Positions 40,271 through 49,070 are shown, counted from the first letter of the stretch. The stretch is DNA of 53,368 nt from an uncultured Clostridia bacterium (GCA_946186375.1 CAMHMZ010000014.1:1-53368); one strand, 5' to 3'. The notes: a model not told the origin generated them from the sequence alone. A program made the numbers and translations.

Positions 40271-41866
40271 TCACAGCGACTCGAAGCGCTGCACCCCGCG
40301 CGTCATCACAGAGCGATACAGGAGCGCGCACAGGACCGCCAGCAGCAGCGCAAAGCCCAGGCCGATCCAGGTCATCGGCACAAGCTCGCCGAGAAAGGCC
40401 GCCGTGAGCACCGGCAGGAGCATAACGCCCCAGCAGATCAGCATCGTCAGGAGGATGCTGGCGCCGCTCTTGACCGCCTGCGTCTCGTTGATCCAGTCCA
40501 GATTCGGGTGACGCAGGTTCTCCGCCAGCCCCAGCAGCGCGCCGAACAAGCTGAACAGCAGCGGCACCAGCACGAGGCACAGCAGCAGCGGCAGCGCCGG
40601 GCGCAGGATCAGCGCTCCGGAGAGCACGCACAGCAGCACCGGCGGCACCGTGATCAGAAGGTGCAGCCGGAGCTTGGATCGCAGCACCGCGCGCGTGTCC
40701 ACCGGGAGCGAGCGAACGATCCAGAGGCTCTTGCCCTCGAGCGAGACCGAGGCCGCCGTCATCATCGAAAGGCCGCCCGTAAAGCACAGCCCCAGCATGA
40801 GGATCCACGGCAAAAACTCGGCCAAGCCCTCCGCCTGCAGCAGCGGCGCGATGCGGCCGCGCTCGATGAGCAGCACGACGGCGCCGATCAGCAGAAAGAT
40901 CGGCCCGAGCCCGCAGTTGAGGATATAGGCGGGGCTGGCCAGGAAGCGCCGCCACTCGCGCTGCAGCAGCGCCCGCTCGGGCGAGAGGGCGGCGGTGCGG
41001 CGCTCGACGTACTTTTTCTTCGCGCCGCCGCGGCGATCCGTGGTGGTTTTGATGAAGCTGCGCGAGAGCAGCGCGAGCATCGCGCCGAAAAGCAGCAGCA
41101 CGACGGCCGCGATCAGCAGCAGCTGATCGAAGCGTGCCCCGGCAGCGCAGACGCCCAGCATGTACAGCGGCGCGACCGCGCCGAGGCTCCGGGCCGCGCC
41201 CGAGGGATCCTGCGCGAGGCGCTCGATGAGCGGGTTCATCTGCATGACGAGATACATGTATGCCACAAGGAAGACCAGCGACAACGCGACCGTCACAAGG
41301 GACTTCTGTCCCACGCGGGCGGTGATCCGGTGCATCAGATAGCCGAAGAGAGCCGACACCGTCAGCGACAGCAGCGGCAGCAGCAGCACGAACAGCACGA
41401 GACAGACCGCAAGCCCCGCGCCGCTAAAGCCCAGCGCGGTCTGCCGCGCGAGCAGCACCGGCACGCTCACCAGCAGCCCGAAGAACATCGTGATGACCCA
41501 CAGCAGGAGCAGTCGGCTGAGCAGGATGTCGCGCGGCCGGATCGGCAGGCTCAGAAGCAGATCGTTGTCCTTGGCCTCATAGAGCTGCGCCTTGGCGGTG
41601 AAGACGCTGCCGACGAACATGAGCCCGAAGCACATGAGCGCGGCCATCGCGAAGTACAGCCAGTCGAGCCCGGCCTCGTGGAAGGGGCCGGCGAGCTGAC
41701 CGAAATTCATGTAAAACAGGGAACCGAAGGTCCCGAAGGCGTAGATCAGCAGCGCGATAACGCCCAGCGTGCGGGCCTTGCCCGGCTTCCGCTTCGCGCG
41801 CGAGCCGCCCCGCGTCAGCTGGATGCCGAGTGCGCGCAGCTGAATGGAGAGCAGCGTCTTAAGCAT
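40271..41866 (-). CDS. ABC exporter permease (large, 12-14 helices)
   Basis: 531 residues with around twelve membrane helices in two halves (TLGVIALLIYAFGTF, LYFAMAALMCFGLMFVGSVF, MFFGLLVSVPVLLA ... LPVLTAAFLGELVP). The motif AKDNDLLLSLPIRPRDILLSRLLLLW is typical of large ABC-2-like export permeases. Its start overlaps the stop of the ATPase gene by eight bases, so the two form one transporter. Last gene of the six-gene operon starting at 45166; by context it may move lipids, peptides or an antimicrobial out of the membrane. Confidence 0.85.
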   Translation of the reverse strand: MLKTLLSIQLRALGIQLTRGGSRAKRKPGKARTLGVIALLIYAFGTFGSLFYMNFGQLAGPFHEAGLDWLYFAMAALMCFGLMFVGSVFTAKAQLYEAKDNDLLLSLPIRPRDILLSRLLLLWVITMFFGLLVSVPVLLARQTALGFSGAGLAVCLVLFVLLLPLLSLTVSALFGYLMHRITARVGQKSLVTVALSLVFLVAYMYLVMQMNPLIERLAQDPSGAARSLGAVAPLYMLGVCAAGARFDQLLLIAAVVLLLFGAMLALLSRSFIKTTTDRRGGAKKKYVERRTAALSPERALLQREWRRFLASPAYILNCGLGPIFLLIGAVVLLIERGRIAPLLQAEGLAEFLPWILMLGLCFTGGLSMMTAASVSLEGKSLWIVRSLPVDTRAVLRSKLRLHLLITVPPVLLCVLSGALILRPALPLLLCLVLVPLLFSLFGALLGLAENLRHPNLDWINETQAVKSGASILLTMLICWGVMLLPVLTAAFLGELVPMTWIGLGFALLLAVLCALLYRSVMTRGVQRFESL

Positions 41867-42572
41867 GATCGTCCTCCAGTTCGAGGAACACGTCCTCCAG
41901 CGAGGCGTCGCCCTTGACCTCCTCCATCGTACCGCTCGTGATGAGGCGGCCCTCCTTGATGATGGCCACCTTGTCGCAAAGCTTCTCGGCGACCTCCAGC
42001 ACGTGTGTCGAGAAGAAGATCGCGCCGCCGCCATCGCAGTGCTCGCGCATCATCTGCTTTAATAGGTGCGAGGCCTTCGGGTCGAGCCCGACGAAGGGCT
42101 CGTCCATGATGATGAGCTTCGGCTCGTGCAGCCAGCCCGAGATCATCGCGAGCTTCTGCTTCATACCGTGGGAGTAGGCCGAGATGGGCTGCGCCAGATC
42201 CTCGGTCAGCTCGAAGGCGTCGGCCAGACGGCGGATGCGGGAAGCGCGCGTGTCCTGATCGACGCCGAAGACGTCGGCAATAAAGTTGAGGTACTGGATG
42301 CCGGAGAGGAATTCATAGAGGTCGGGATTGTCCGGCAGATAGGCCAGCACGCGCTTGCAGGCGAGCGGCTCGCCGCGCACGCTGTGCCCGTCGACGAAGA
42401 TCTCGCCCTCGTCGAAGGGGAGGATCCCCGCACAGGACTTGATCGTGGTGGTCTTGCCCGCGCCGTTGTGGCCGATGAAGCCGTAGATCTCGCCCGGCGC
42501 GATGTGAAGCGTCAGATCGTCGACGGCCTTCTTGCTGCCGTAGCTTTTCGTCAGATGTTCGATTTTCAGCAT
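41859..42572 (-). CDS. ABC transporter ATP-binding protein
   Basis: About 237 residues. Walker A GHNGAGKTT, Q-loop LPDNPDLYE, signature-like YSHGMKQKLAM and Walker B LIIMDEPFVGLD, H-loop FFSTHVLE. SHGMKQ in place of LSGGQ is usual for this export group. It should energise the downstream permease. The ATG at 42572 (MLKIEHLTKSYG) is preferred over one two codons upstream because AGAGGG then lies at a good distance. Confidence 0.9.
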   Translation of the reverse strand: MLKIEHLTKSYGSKKAVDDLTLHIAPGEIYGFIGHNGAGKTTTIKSCAGILPFDEGEIFVDGHSVRGEPLACKRVLAYLPDNPDLYEFLSGIQYLNFIADVFGVDQDTRASRIRRLADAFELTEDLAQPISAYSHGMKQKLAMISGWLHEPKLIIMDEPFVGLDPKASHLLKQMMREHCDGGGAIFFSTHVLEVAEKLCDKVAIIKEGRLITSGTMEEVKGDASLEDVFLELEDDHA

Positions 42573-42587
42573 GGTCATGCCCTCTTT

Positions 42588-43469
42588 TCATGATGCAGAT
42601 GTACTTTTCTTTTTCAGCAGGACAAACAGCGCCAGAAGCAGCATCGGCGCGCCGCCGATCACGCCGATCATCAGCGGGCCGACGGTGAGCCGGTCGGCAT
42701 AGGCCGGATTGAGCAGGAGGATCGGCACCCCGGCGAAGGCGTTGACCGCCCCGTGGCCGAGCGCGGGGATCCAGATGCTGCCCGTTTTTTCATAGACAAG
42801 ATCGAGCAGCGTCCCGCAGCCGACCGTGAACAGACAGAAGAGCAGCAGGCCCAGCACGGGCGCGCCCCAGTAGCCGAAGCCGTATTCATAGCCCGCCAGC
42901 AGCATCAGCGGCCAGTGCCAGACGCCCCAGATCACGCCGCCCAGGAGGCGGCCCTTCGCCGGGCCGAAGCGCTCCTTGAGCATCGGGTACAGGGCGCCGC
43001 GCCAGCCGATCTCCTCGCCGAGAGCGGGGATGGCGTTGAGGAAGGGCGCGTAGCTCAGCGCCTGCGCGAAGGCGACCGCCGTCAGCGTCGCCGGGCTCAG
43101 CCCCTGGGCCGTCAGCTGGGCGTAGAGCTCCTCCCCGTACTGCGCGGAGAGATAGGCGCCGCTCGTGTCGAGGCGCGCCGGGAAGAGCAGATAATACAGC
43201 GCCGCGCCCGCCGTGCCCAAAAGCGCCGGGCCGAGCCAGGCGGCGAAGAACCATTTCCCTTTTCCCCGCATGTTCAGGCCCCAGCCCATCTCCCGCAGCG
43301 GGAGCTTTGCCAGCAGCGCCGCCGCCAGCGGCGCGAGCATGCACAGCAGGGTCAGCCCCTGGAAGAGCGGGCGGCTGCCCTGGATGGCGAAATACGAGGC
43401 CAGCACCTGCAAGGGCCAGGCCAGGCCGAAGGCGCCGAGCAGATAGCGCAGCAGTGTTTTGTCTTTCAT
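42588..43469 (-). CDS. CPBP-family intramembrane protease
   Basis: 293 residues, about eight helices. The CPBP (Abi/CAAX-like) motifs are in order: GEEIGWRGALYP (E152, E153, R157), GVWHWPL, and HGAVNAF late in the protein. Bacterial members are linked to bacteriocin self-immunity and prenyl-peptide-like proteolysis in the membrane. Fourth gene of the SPFH-led operon, four bases after the DUF1648 gene. Start: ATG with GGAGGTGAC. Confidence 0.88.
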   Translation of the reverse strand: MKDKTLLRYLLGAFGLAWPLQVLASYFAIQGSRPLFQGLTLLCMLAPLAAALLAKLPLREMGWGLNMRGKGKWFFAAWLGPALLGTAGAALYYLLFPARLDTSGAYLSAQYGEELYAQLTAQGLSPATLTAVAFAQALSYAPFLNAIPALGEEIGWRGALYPMLKERFGPAKGRLLGGVIWGVWHWPLMLLAGYEYGFGYWGAPVLGLLLFCLFTVGCGTLLDLVYEKTGSIWIPALGHGAVNAFAGVPILLLNPAYADRLTVGPLMIGVIGGAPMLLLALFVLLKKKSTSAS

Positions 43470-43473
43470 GTCG

Positions 43474-43917
43474 TCACCTCCGGAAGCTATGGATAAGCAG
43501 GAACAGGACGTCGCCGAGGACGAGCGCGAGCATCGCGGGGAGGAACCACACGCCCAGACCGCGGCAGAGCGCCGTGCAGACGATAAGATATGCGAATAAC
43601 AAAGCCAGGATGAGCCGGAGCGCGGCCAGGCTGTCTCCCACGGCCTGATAGGCGCGCGGCGTCTGCCGGGGGACGTTCCAGCTCTGCGGAAAGAAGCTCA
43701 GCACCTCCATGGAAGCGAACACCACCCAGGAGAGCACGAGCGGCGTCAGCAGCGCGCCGGCTTTGTTGCCGTAATTCGTGGCGGCGCCGTCCCCGCCGAA
43801 ATGGGCGGGCAGCTGCGCCGGAAACGCGCGCCAGCGGATCAGCACGAAGACCGTCACGCCGAGGAGCGCCAGCAGGGCCAGCGCGTCGGTGATCCAATAC
43901 CAGAAGCGTCTTTTCAT
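43474..43917 (-). CDS. DUF1648 membrane protein
   Basis: About 147 residues, four helices. The first helix and loop, ADALALLALLG...LPAHFGGDGAATNYGNK, follow the DUF1648 pattern (P-x-HFG-x-DG), also found in SdpI-type immunity proteins. Whether it gives immunity here is inference. The ATG at 43917 is preferred; a GTG three codons upstream is possible. AGGTG upstream. It follows the ribbon-helix-helix gene by 10 bp. Confidence 0.8.
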   Translation of the reverse strand: MKRRFWYWITDALALLALLGVTVFVLIRWRAFPAQLPAHFGGDGAATNYGNKAGALLTPLVLSWVVFASMEVLSFFPQSWNVPRQTPRAYQAVGDSLAALRLILALLFAYLIVCTALCRGLGVWFLPAMLALVLGDVLFLLIHSFRR

Positions 43918-43927
43918 GCGCGGCACC

Positions 43928-44125
43928 TCACGGGATATCCAGCTCGATCGGCTCGTCGATCGTGTCGGAGACGTACTTTCCGTTTTTCTTTCGCTGCCTG
44001 ACGCACTCGGTCAGCAGGTACTCGATCTGCCCGTTGAGCGAGCGGAAATCGTCCTCGGCCCAGGCGGCGAGCGCATCATAGAGCTTGGGGTTGAGGCGCA
44101 GCGGCACCTGTTTCTTTTCGGCCAT
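43928..44125 (-). CDS. Arc-type ribbon-helix-helix protein
   Basis: 65 residues. [32 protein letters not shown] has the RHH pattern (beta strand, two helices) found in Arc/CopG DNA-binding dimers, with a short acidic tail. It sits six bases after the SPFH gene on the same strand. The palindromic TGATATCA pair over the operon promoter (45188-45206) is a plausible target, which would make it an autoregulator; alternatively it is a partner of the SPFH protein. It is not next to a toxin gene. Confidence 0.82.
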   Translation of the reverse strand: MAEKKQVPLRLNPKLYDALAAWAEDDFRSLNGQIEYLLTECVRQRKKNGKYVSDTIDEPIELDIP

Positions 44126-44131
44126 GGCGCT

Positions 44132-45166
44132 TTAATACAGGCTGCCGGAGTTGACCACCGGCTGCGCGTCGCGGTTGCCGCAGAGCACGACCAGGAGGTT
44201 CGAGACCATGGCGGCCTTGCGCTCCTCGTCGAGCTGCACGGTATTGTTTTCGCTCAGGCGCTCGAGGGCCATCTCCACCATGCCCACGGCGCCGTCGACG
44301 ATCATCTTGCGCGCGTCGATGATGGCGCTGGCCTGCTGGCGCTGCAGCATGACGGCCGCGATCTCCGGGGCGTAGGCGAGGTAGGTGATGCGGGCCTCGA
44401 CGATCTCGATGCCGGCCTCGGCCACCTTGCGCTGGATCTCGTCGCGGATGCGCTGGGCCACGAGCTCGCTCGAGCCGCGCAGGCTTCCCTCGTCGGCGAT
44501 GCCGTCGCCGGTGGTGTCGACGTTCGGCGCCACGTCGTAGGGATAGACGCGCACGATGTCACGCAGAGCACTGTCGCACTGCAGAGAGAGATATTCCTTG
44601 TAATTGTCCACGTTGAAGACGGCCTTGGCCGTGTCCACCACGCGCCAGATGACGGCGATGCCGATCTCGACGGGGTTGCCGAGGCAGTCGTTGATCTTCT
44701 GGCGGGAGTTCGAGAGGGTCATGGCCTTGAGCGAGATCTTCTTGCTCATCTGTTCGGCGTCCACCTGCACCTGGCCCTGGCCGCTGAGCAGCACGTTCAG
44801 CCCGCCGTTCTTGCCGCTGTCGACGTCGCCGCTCTGGTTGAGGCGCGTCTTGGCCGCGGGGTTGACCGCGGTGCAGAAGGGGTTGACGAAGTAGAAGCCC
44901 GCCTCCTTGAGCGTGCCGACGTATTTGCCGAAGAGCGTGAGCACCAGCGCCTCCTGCGGCTTGAGCACCTTCAGCCCGCAGAAGGGGATCCAGCCGATGA
45001 GCAGCCACAGGATGCCGGGCACGAGGGCCAGGACGCCGATTGCCTCCCCGTCGTCGAGCAGGACGCCGCCAAGCACGACGCAGCCGATGCCGCAGAGGTA
45101 CAGCAGCGTGAACAGAAGCAGCATGCCCATGCCATTTTTCCGATTGTTCAGAACGATCTCTTTCAT
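44132..45166 (-). CDS. SPFH/Band-7 (flotillin-like) membrane protein
   Basis: 344 residues. Two N-terminal membrane helices ([46 protein letters not shown]) are followed by the SPFH domain: [69 protein letters not shown] and a helical tail [35 protein letters not shown] proteins form membrane microdomain scaffolds. First gene of a six-gene operon. Start: ATG with AAGGAGG; a TTG 10 codons upstream lies inside the operator and is rejected. Confidence 0.92.
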   Translation of the reverse strand: MKEIVLNNRKNGMGMLLLFTLLYLCGIGCVVLGGVLLDDGEAIGVLALVPGILWLLIGWIPFCGLKVLKPQEALVLTLFGKYVGTLKEAGFYFVNPFCTAVNPAAKTRLNQSGDVDSGKNGGLNVLLSGQGQVQVDAEQMSKKISLKAMTLSNSRQKINDCLGNPVEIGIAVIWRVVDTAKAVFNVDNYKEYLSLQCDSALRDIVRVYPYDVAPNVDTTGDGIADEGSLRGSSELVAQRIRDEIQRKVAEAGIEIVEARITYLAYAPEIAAVMLQRQQASAIIDARKMIVDGAVGMVEMALERLSENNTVQLDEERKAAMVSNLLVVLCGNRDAQPVVNSGSLY

Positions 45167-45187
45167 CGAGAACGCCTCCTTTTGAAT

Positions 45188-45227
45188 TGATATCAATATG
45201 ATATCACTATGGCACGGGCCCTGTCAA
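45188..45227 (-). promoter_or_regulatory. Promoter with a double TGATATCA operator for the SPFH operon
   Basis: Minus strand: TTGACA (45222-45227), 18-bp spacer, TATCAT (45198-45203). Two perfect palindromes TGATATCA at 45188-45195 and 45199-45206, three bases apart, cover the -10. Spacing of about 11 bp puts them on one face of the helix, as RHH dimers often require. Confidence 0.7.
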
Positions 45228-45230
45228 GCG

Positions 45231-45552
45231 TTTTCAGTTTTCAGAAAAGAGAACATAAATTGAACGCATAAACAGGGATGCCGTCGTAGGGGAGGGGCTT
45301 GTCCCCTCCCGGCGGTGCAAGCCATCATTTGCGTCAAATAGTTCGGCAAATTCGTAGATACCACGAATTCGCCGAACATTTTTATCTTCTTTTATGGCGT
45401 GCTGCCGGGCGGGGGCAAGCCGCCGCCCCTACGGTATAGACGTCAATTACCTCGCAGATCCTTCGTTTTCCTTCATTCCGAATTCCGAATTTGTCGCTAA
45501 ATTCTTATGTATCGTTCTCCTGAAAACTGAAAACTGACTTCTGAAAACTAAA
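45231..45552. repeat. Composite intergenic repeat
   Basis: No gene. A-rich tracts at both ends (45231-45255, about 45519-45550) enclose a nested palindrome, 45285-45433: outer arms CGTAGGGG...CCCCTACG and inner hairpin TTCGGCAAATTCGT / ACGAATTCGCCGAA at about 45342-45378. A GACGTCAATT and CCTTCATTCCGAATTCCGAA block follows, in inverse order to the 52.9-kb copy. Confidence 0.8.
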
Positions 45553-46587
45553 TTACGCCTTTTCCAGCAAGCTCGCCTTTTTCCGCCTGGCCTGGGTGAG
45601 CTCGACCTCCTCGGTCAGGCCCCATTCGTTTTCAAGCAGATCGACGATCCGGCCCCAGGTCTCGGCGGCCCTGCGCTTGTCGCCCCGGATCTCATAGATG
45701 TCGGCGATGGCCTGCAGCTCGTCCTGGAAGCGCGGGCGGCGCGGCTCGAGCTCAAAGGAGCGCTCATAGAGGGCAATGGCCCTGTCGTAATCGCATTTGC
45801 CGGCGTAATACTGCGCCGCCTCGAAGAGATAGACGAAATCGTCCGGATACCGCTCGCCGAGCTCTTCCATGATGCGGTCAGCGGTCTGCGCGTCGAAGCG
45901 CGCGAGCGCGATGTGCGCGCGGTAGACGCCGACGTGGACGGGATTGACGCCCGGCAGGGCGGCATAGCGCTCCAGGAGCTCTTCAGCTTCGTCGGTCCGG
46001 TGATCGGCCAGCAGATTGTCGAAAAGATAGGCGTACGGCAGCTCATCGTCGGGCGCAGCCTTTACGATCTCGCGGTAGAACTCGACGGCGGCGCTGTGGT
46101 TGTGGATGTTCCAGTCCCAGGCCGCGTGTCCCGCCGCCTTCTGCAGCATCCACTGGCAGCCCTTCTCGGCCGGGGAGAGGCGCACGGCCTCCTCGGCGTA
46201 GCGTTTCGCGCGGCGGGCAAAGCTGTCCATCCGGTGCCAGTAGAGATAGGCCAGCAGCTCGGTGGCGCGCTTTTTGTTCTGCTCGTCATTGAGCTGGCTC
46301 TTCAGAAACTCCTCATACTCCATGAAGACGTCCTGCGGCAGATCCTCTTCGATGTCCATGCGGTTTTCGATGCGGTTGAAGCGCTGCTCGTTCGTCAGAT
46401 CGAAGAGATCGTCGATGCTCACGCCGAAGACCTCCGCGAGCAGCGGCAGCGTGGTGATATCCGGCATGGCCGCCGCGTTTTCCCATTTGGAGACCGCCTG
46501 CGGGCCGATCCCCAGCTTGTCGGCCAGCTGCTCCTGGGTGAGATTTGCCTTGAAGCGCAGCTGCCGGATCTTTTTTCCGAGTTCCAT
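45553..46587 (-). CDS. XRE-family regulator with TPR-like sensor domain
   Basis: 344 residues. Helix-turn-helix at 1-60 (IRQLRFKANLTQEQLADKLGIGPQAVSKWENAAAMPDI), then a long helical region with TPR-like repeats (residues about 100-330: AVEFYREIVKAAPDDELPYAYL, IALYERSFELEPRRPRF, AAETWGRIVDLLENEWG). Such proteins often sense a peptide or other small ligand through the TPR part. No peptide gene is seen nearby. It has a good promoter and AGGAGG ribosome site. Confidence 0.88.
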   Translation of the reverse strand: MELGKKIRQLRFKANLTQEQLADKLGIGPQAVSKWENAAAMPDITTLPLLAEVFGVSIDDLFDLTNEQRFNRIENRMDIEEDLPQDVFMEYEEFLKSQLNDEQNKKRATELLAYLYWHRMDSFARRAKRYAEEAVRLSPAEKGCQWMLQKAAGHAAWDWNIHNHSAAVEFYREIVKAAPDDELPYAYLFDNLLADHRTDEAEELLERYAALPGVNPVHVGVYRAHIALARFDAQTADRIMEELGERYPDDFVYLFEAAQYYAGKCDYDRAIALYERSFELEPRRPRFQDELQAIADIYEIRGDKRRAAETWGRIVDLLENEWGLTEEVELTQARRKKASLLEKA

Positions 46588-46618
46588 GTGGGAACACCTC
46601 CTTTTTCTTTACGGCCTT

Positions 46619-46647
46619 ATTATACGAAAGCTTTGCGAAGAGCGCAA
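46619..46647 (-). promoter_or_regulatory. Promoter of the XRE-TPR regulator gene
   Basis: Minus strand: TTGCGC (46642-46647), 17-bp spacer, TATAAT (46619-46624). Confidence 0.65.
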
Positions 46648-46694
46648 TAACGCAGCGTTCAAGTCGACTCGCCCGTTGGTGGAGCCCGATGTAT

Positions 46695-46719
46695 ATTTTC
46701 CCCGCGCCCGGGGGAAAAT
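46695..46719. other. Perfect 9-bp hairpin upstream of mazF
   Basis: ATTTTCCCC-GCGCCCG-GGGGAAAAT, about 56 bp before the mazF start, without a T-run. It may be an operator or an mRNA structure. Confidence 0.5.
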
Positions 46720-46774
46720 AGCACCAGTCCTACATAGAATGGTTTGGGCAAACCTCTTTTTCGGAGTGAGAGCA

Positions 46775-47128
46775 ATGAACACCGTCAAACGCGGAGAGAT
46801 CTATTACGCCGACCTCAGCCCGGTGGTCGGGAGCGAGCAGGGCGGGATGCGCCCGGTGCTGATCGTGCAGAACGACACCGGCAACCGTCACAGTCCCACG
46901 ATCATCGCCGCCGCCATCACCAGCAAGACCGGCAAGGCCCGCCTGCCCACGCATATCGCGCTCAGCGGGCACAGCGCCGGTCTGAACCGGGACAGCATCA
47001 TCCTGCTCGAGCAGATCCGCACGCTCGACAAGTCGCGGCTGCGCGAGCGCATGGGCCGCCTGGATGAGCGCACCATGAGCGCCGTCGACAACGCCCTGTC
47101 CGTCAGCTTCGGCCTGCAGAACGGCTGA
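46775..47128 (+). CDS. mazF: MazF/PemK-family endoribonuclease toxin, no antitoxin seen
   Basis: 117 residues, close to B. subtilis NdoA in length. Pattern: VKRGEIYYADLSPVVGSEQGGMRPVLIVQND at the N-terminus, IIAAAITSK, LPTHIAL, DSIILLEQIRTLDKSRL. The conserved Arg of GMRPV and Thr/Ser of AITSK are the expected catalytic residues. MazF cuts single-stranded mRNA at short motifs. In Firmicutes a ribbon-helix-helix antitoxin gene usually lies directly upstream; the 187 bp before this start hold no such gene. Start: ATG with CGGAG upstream. A terminator follows. Confidence 0.93.
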   Translation: MNTVKRGEIYYADLSPVVGSEQGGMRPVLIVQNDTGNRHSPTIIAAAITSKTGKARLPTHIALSGHSAGLNRDSIILLEQIRTLDKSRLRERMGRLDERTMSAVDNALSVSFGLQNG

Positions 47129-47149
47129 GGCCAAAAATAATAAGCCCGC

Positions 47150-47181
47150 CGCCCCGTTCATACACTGAACGGGGCGCTTTT
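47150..47181 (+). terminator. Terminator of mazF
   Basis: GCCCCGTTCA-TACAC-TGAACGGGGC followed by GCTTTTG. Confidence 0.82.
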
Positions 47182-47206
47182 GCGCCCGGAAAAGGGGGGC
47201 GGGGAT

Positions 47207-47662
47207 ATGGTTTGGCCCGTATTTCTCGGCGGCGCGGAGGCCGGGACGCTCACGGAGACGCGGGAAGGGCTCTATCGCGTCTTCCGCGCCGACTGCGCGA
47301 TGACGGAGGGGCTGCACCGGCTGTATCTGCACGGCGCTCACGGCAGCGCTGCGCTTGGCCTGCTGCGGCCCGAGGCGGGGCGGCTGCGTCTCTGCCGCCG
47401 CTTTACCCGGCTGGAGGAGGCGGCGCTGCCGCGGCCGATCCTCTCCGTCAGCGACCGCGAAGCGCCGGAGGCTGTTTCACCCGCGCCGGAAAACGGCGGC
47501 GAGGCCGCTCCCGTCTGGCGCGCGCTCGCGGACGGGAGCCTCCTGGGCATGCAGGGGGAGGAGCGTTTTCTGGCGCTGCCCGCCGCGCTGTCGCCCGGCG
47601 CGGCCGCAGCGGGGCGGCTGCGGCGCATCGGCGGGAAAGATTATCTTGTCTTCCGTCTCTGA
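47207..47662 (+). CDS. Hypothetical protein
   Basis: About 151 residues, no recognised domain. Opening VWPVFLGGAEAGTLTETREGLYRVFRADC suggests small beta-sandwich-like strands; the middle is Ala/Pro/Glu-rich and the end reads RRIGGKDYLVFRL. I have the impression that similar small proteins occur in related Clostridia, but cannot name a family. The ATG at 47207 follows a G-rich stretch; an in-frame ATG lies nine codons upstream. It lies between mazF and the nucleoside phosphorylase gene on the same strand. Confidence 0.65.
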   Translation: MVWPVFLGGAEAGTLTETREGLYRVFRADCAMTEGLHRLYLHGAHGSAALGLLRPEAGRLRLCRRFTRLEEAALPRPILSVSDREAPEAVSPAPENGGEAAPVWRALADGSLLGMQGEERFLALPAALSPGAAAAGRLRRIGGKDYLVFRL

Positions 47663-47716
47663 GCGCGATATAATAATTCTATTCTATGAATACATTGCGC
47701 AGAAAGAGGCGATGGT

Positions 47717-49021
47717 ATGCAGATGACCGATCTGATCGCGAAAAAACGCGACGGCGGTGCGCTGAGCACCGAGGAGATCCGCTTCATGATCCAAGGCTAT
47801 ACGGCCGGGGAGATCCCCGACTACCAGATGTCCGCCATGTGCATGGCGATCGTCTGGCGCGGCATGGACGACCGCGAGACGCTCGACCTCACGATGGCCA
47901 TGGTCCACTCCGGCGAGACGCTCGACCTCAGCCCGATCCGCGGCATCAAGGCTGACAAGCACTCCACCGGCGGCGTCGGGGACAAGACGAGCCTCATCCT
48001 CTGCCCCATGGTGGCCGCCTGCGGCGTGAAGATCGCCAAGATGTCCGGCCGCGGCCTGGGCCACACCGGCGGCACGATCGACAAGCTTGAGAGCTTTCCG
48101 GGCTTCGTGACCGGGATCAGCGAGGAGCGCTTTTTTGAAAACGTCAACCGCGTCGGCATCGCGATCGCCGGGCAGACGGCCGATCTCGTCCCGGCGGACA
48201 AGAAGCTCTACGCGCTGCGCGACGTGACCGGCACCGTCCCGGCTATCCCGCTGATCGTCAGCTCCATCATGTCCAAGAAGCTCGCCTCCGGCGCGGACGT
48301 CATCGTCCTCGACGTCAAGTGCGGCAGCGGCGCCTTCATGAAGACGCCCGAGCAGGCTTCCGAGCTTGCCCGCGGACTGACGCGCGTGGGGAGGCTGGCC
48401 GGGAAGAAGTGCGCCGCGGTCATCACCGACATGGACGAGCCGCTCGGCTGCGCCGTCGGAAACGCGCTCGAGGTGAAGGAGGCCATCTCCGTCCTGCGCG
48501 GCGAGACGAAGGGCGAGCTTCTGGAGCTCTGTCTCACGCTCGGCGCCTGCATCCTCACGGAGGCGGGCCTGGCCGAGAGCGAGCAGGCCGCACGGGAGCA
48601 GCTGCAGCGCTCCATCGACGACGGCAGCGCCCTCAGAAAGCTTGCCGATCTCGTCGAGGCGCAGTACGGCGACAGCCGCGCCGTGTATGACGAGACGCTG
48701 CTGCCCGCCGCGCCCGTGACGCTCGAGGCGCTCAGCGAAGAGGCGGGCTACGTCCGGCGCATCGAGGCCGAGCAGGTCGGCCTTGTGAGCATGCACCTGG
48801 GCGGCGGGCGCGTCACGAAGGAGAGCGCGATCGATCTCGGCGTCGGCGTCGTGCTGCACAAGAAGGTCGGCGACCGCGTGGAGAAGGGCGAGAGCCTCGG
48901 TACGATCCACGCCTCCGACGAAAAAAAGGCCGCCGAGGCCGCCGAGCTGCTGCGCCGCTGCTACCGCTTTTCCGCAGAACCCGTGGAAAAGCCCGCGTTT
49001 ATCAAGGGCGTTGTGCGCTGA
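47717..49021 (+). CDS. pdp: Pyrimidine-nucleoside phosphorylase
   Basis: 434 residues, the family size. It cleaves uridine, deoxyuridine or thymidine with phosphate to the base and (deoxy)ribose 1-phosphate. Signatures: IQGYTAGEIPDYQMSA, KADKHSTGGVGDKTSL (phosphate site), SGRGLGHTGGTIDKLES (the family pattern), DVKCGSGAFMK and, at the C-terminus, the HASDEKKAAEA region. A Gram-positive Pdp is more likely than DeoA, but the two cannot be separated with certainty. Start: ATG at 47717 with AGAGGCG; a second ATG two codons on is possible. Fits with the nucleoside importer and psuG. Confidence 0.93.
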   Translation: MQMTDLIAKKRDGGALSTEEIRFMIQGYTAGEIPDYQMSAMCMAIVWRGMDDRETLDLTMAMVHSGETLDLSPIRGIKADKHSTGGVGDKTSLILCPMVAACGVKIAKMSGRGLGHTGGTIDKLESFPGFVTGISEERFFENVNRVGIAIAGQTADLVPADKKLYALRDVTGTVPAIPLIVSSIMSKKLASGADVIVLDVKCGSGAFMKTPEQASELARGLTRVGRLAGKKCAAVITDMDEPLGCAVGNALEVKEAISVLRGETKGELLELCLTLGACILTEAGLAESEQAAREQLQRSIDDGSALRKLADLVEAQYGDSRAVYDETLLPAAPVTLEALSEEAGYVRRIEAEQVGLVSMHLGGGRVTKESAIDLGVGVVLHKKVGDRVEKGESLGTIHASDEKKAAEAAELLRRCYRFSAEPVEKPAFIKGVVR

Positions 49022-49070
49022 GCTGCCCTTCGCCGCTTTTCTCATCTCGCCCGCCACAGTTTACAATTTC

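Noticed and set aside
43928..44125. The RHH protein as antitoxin for MazF
   Set aside because: It is 2.6 kb away, in a different operon and opposite orientation; a role at the SPFH operon promoter fits better.
47680..49057. A 457-codon antisense frame over pdp
   Set aside because: Shadow of the pyrimidine-nucleoside phosphorylase gene; no family pattern or start signal.
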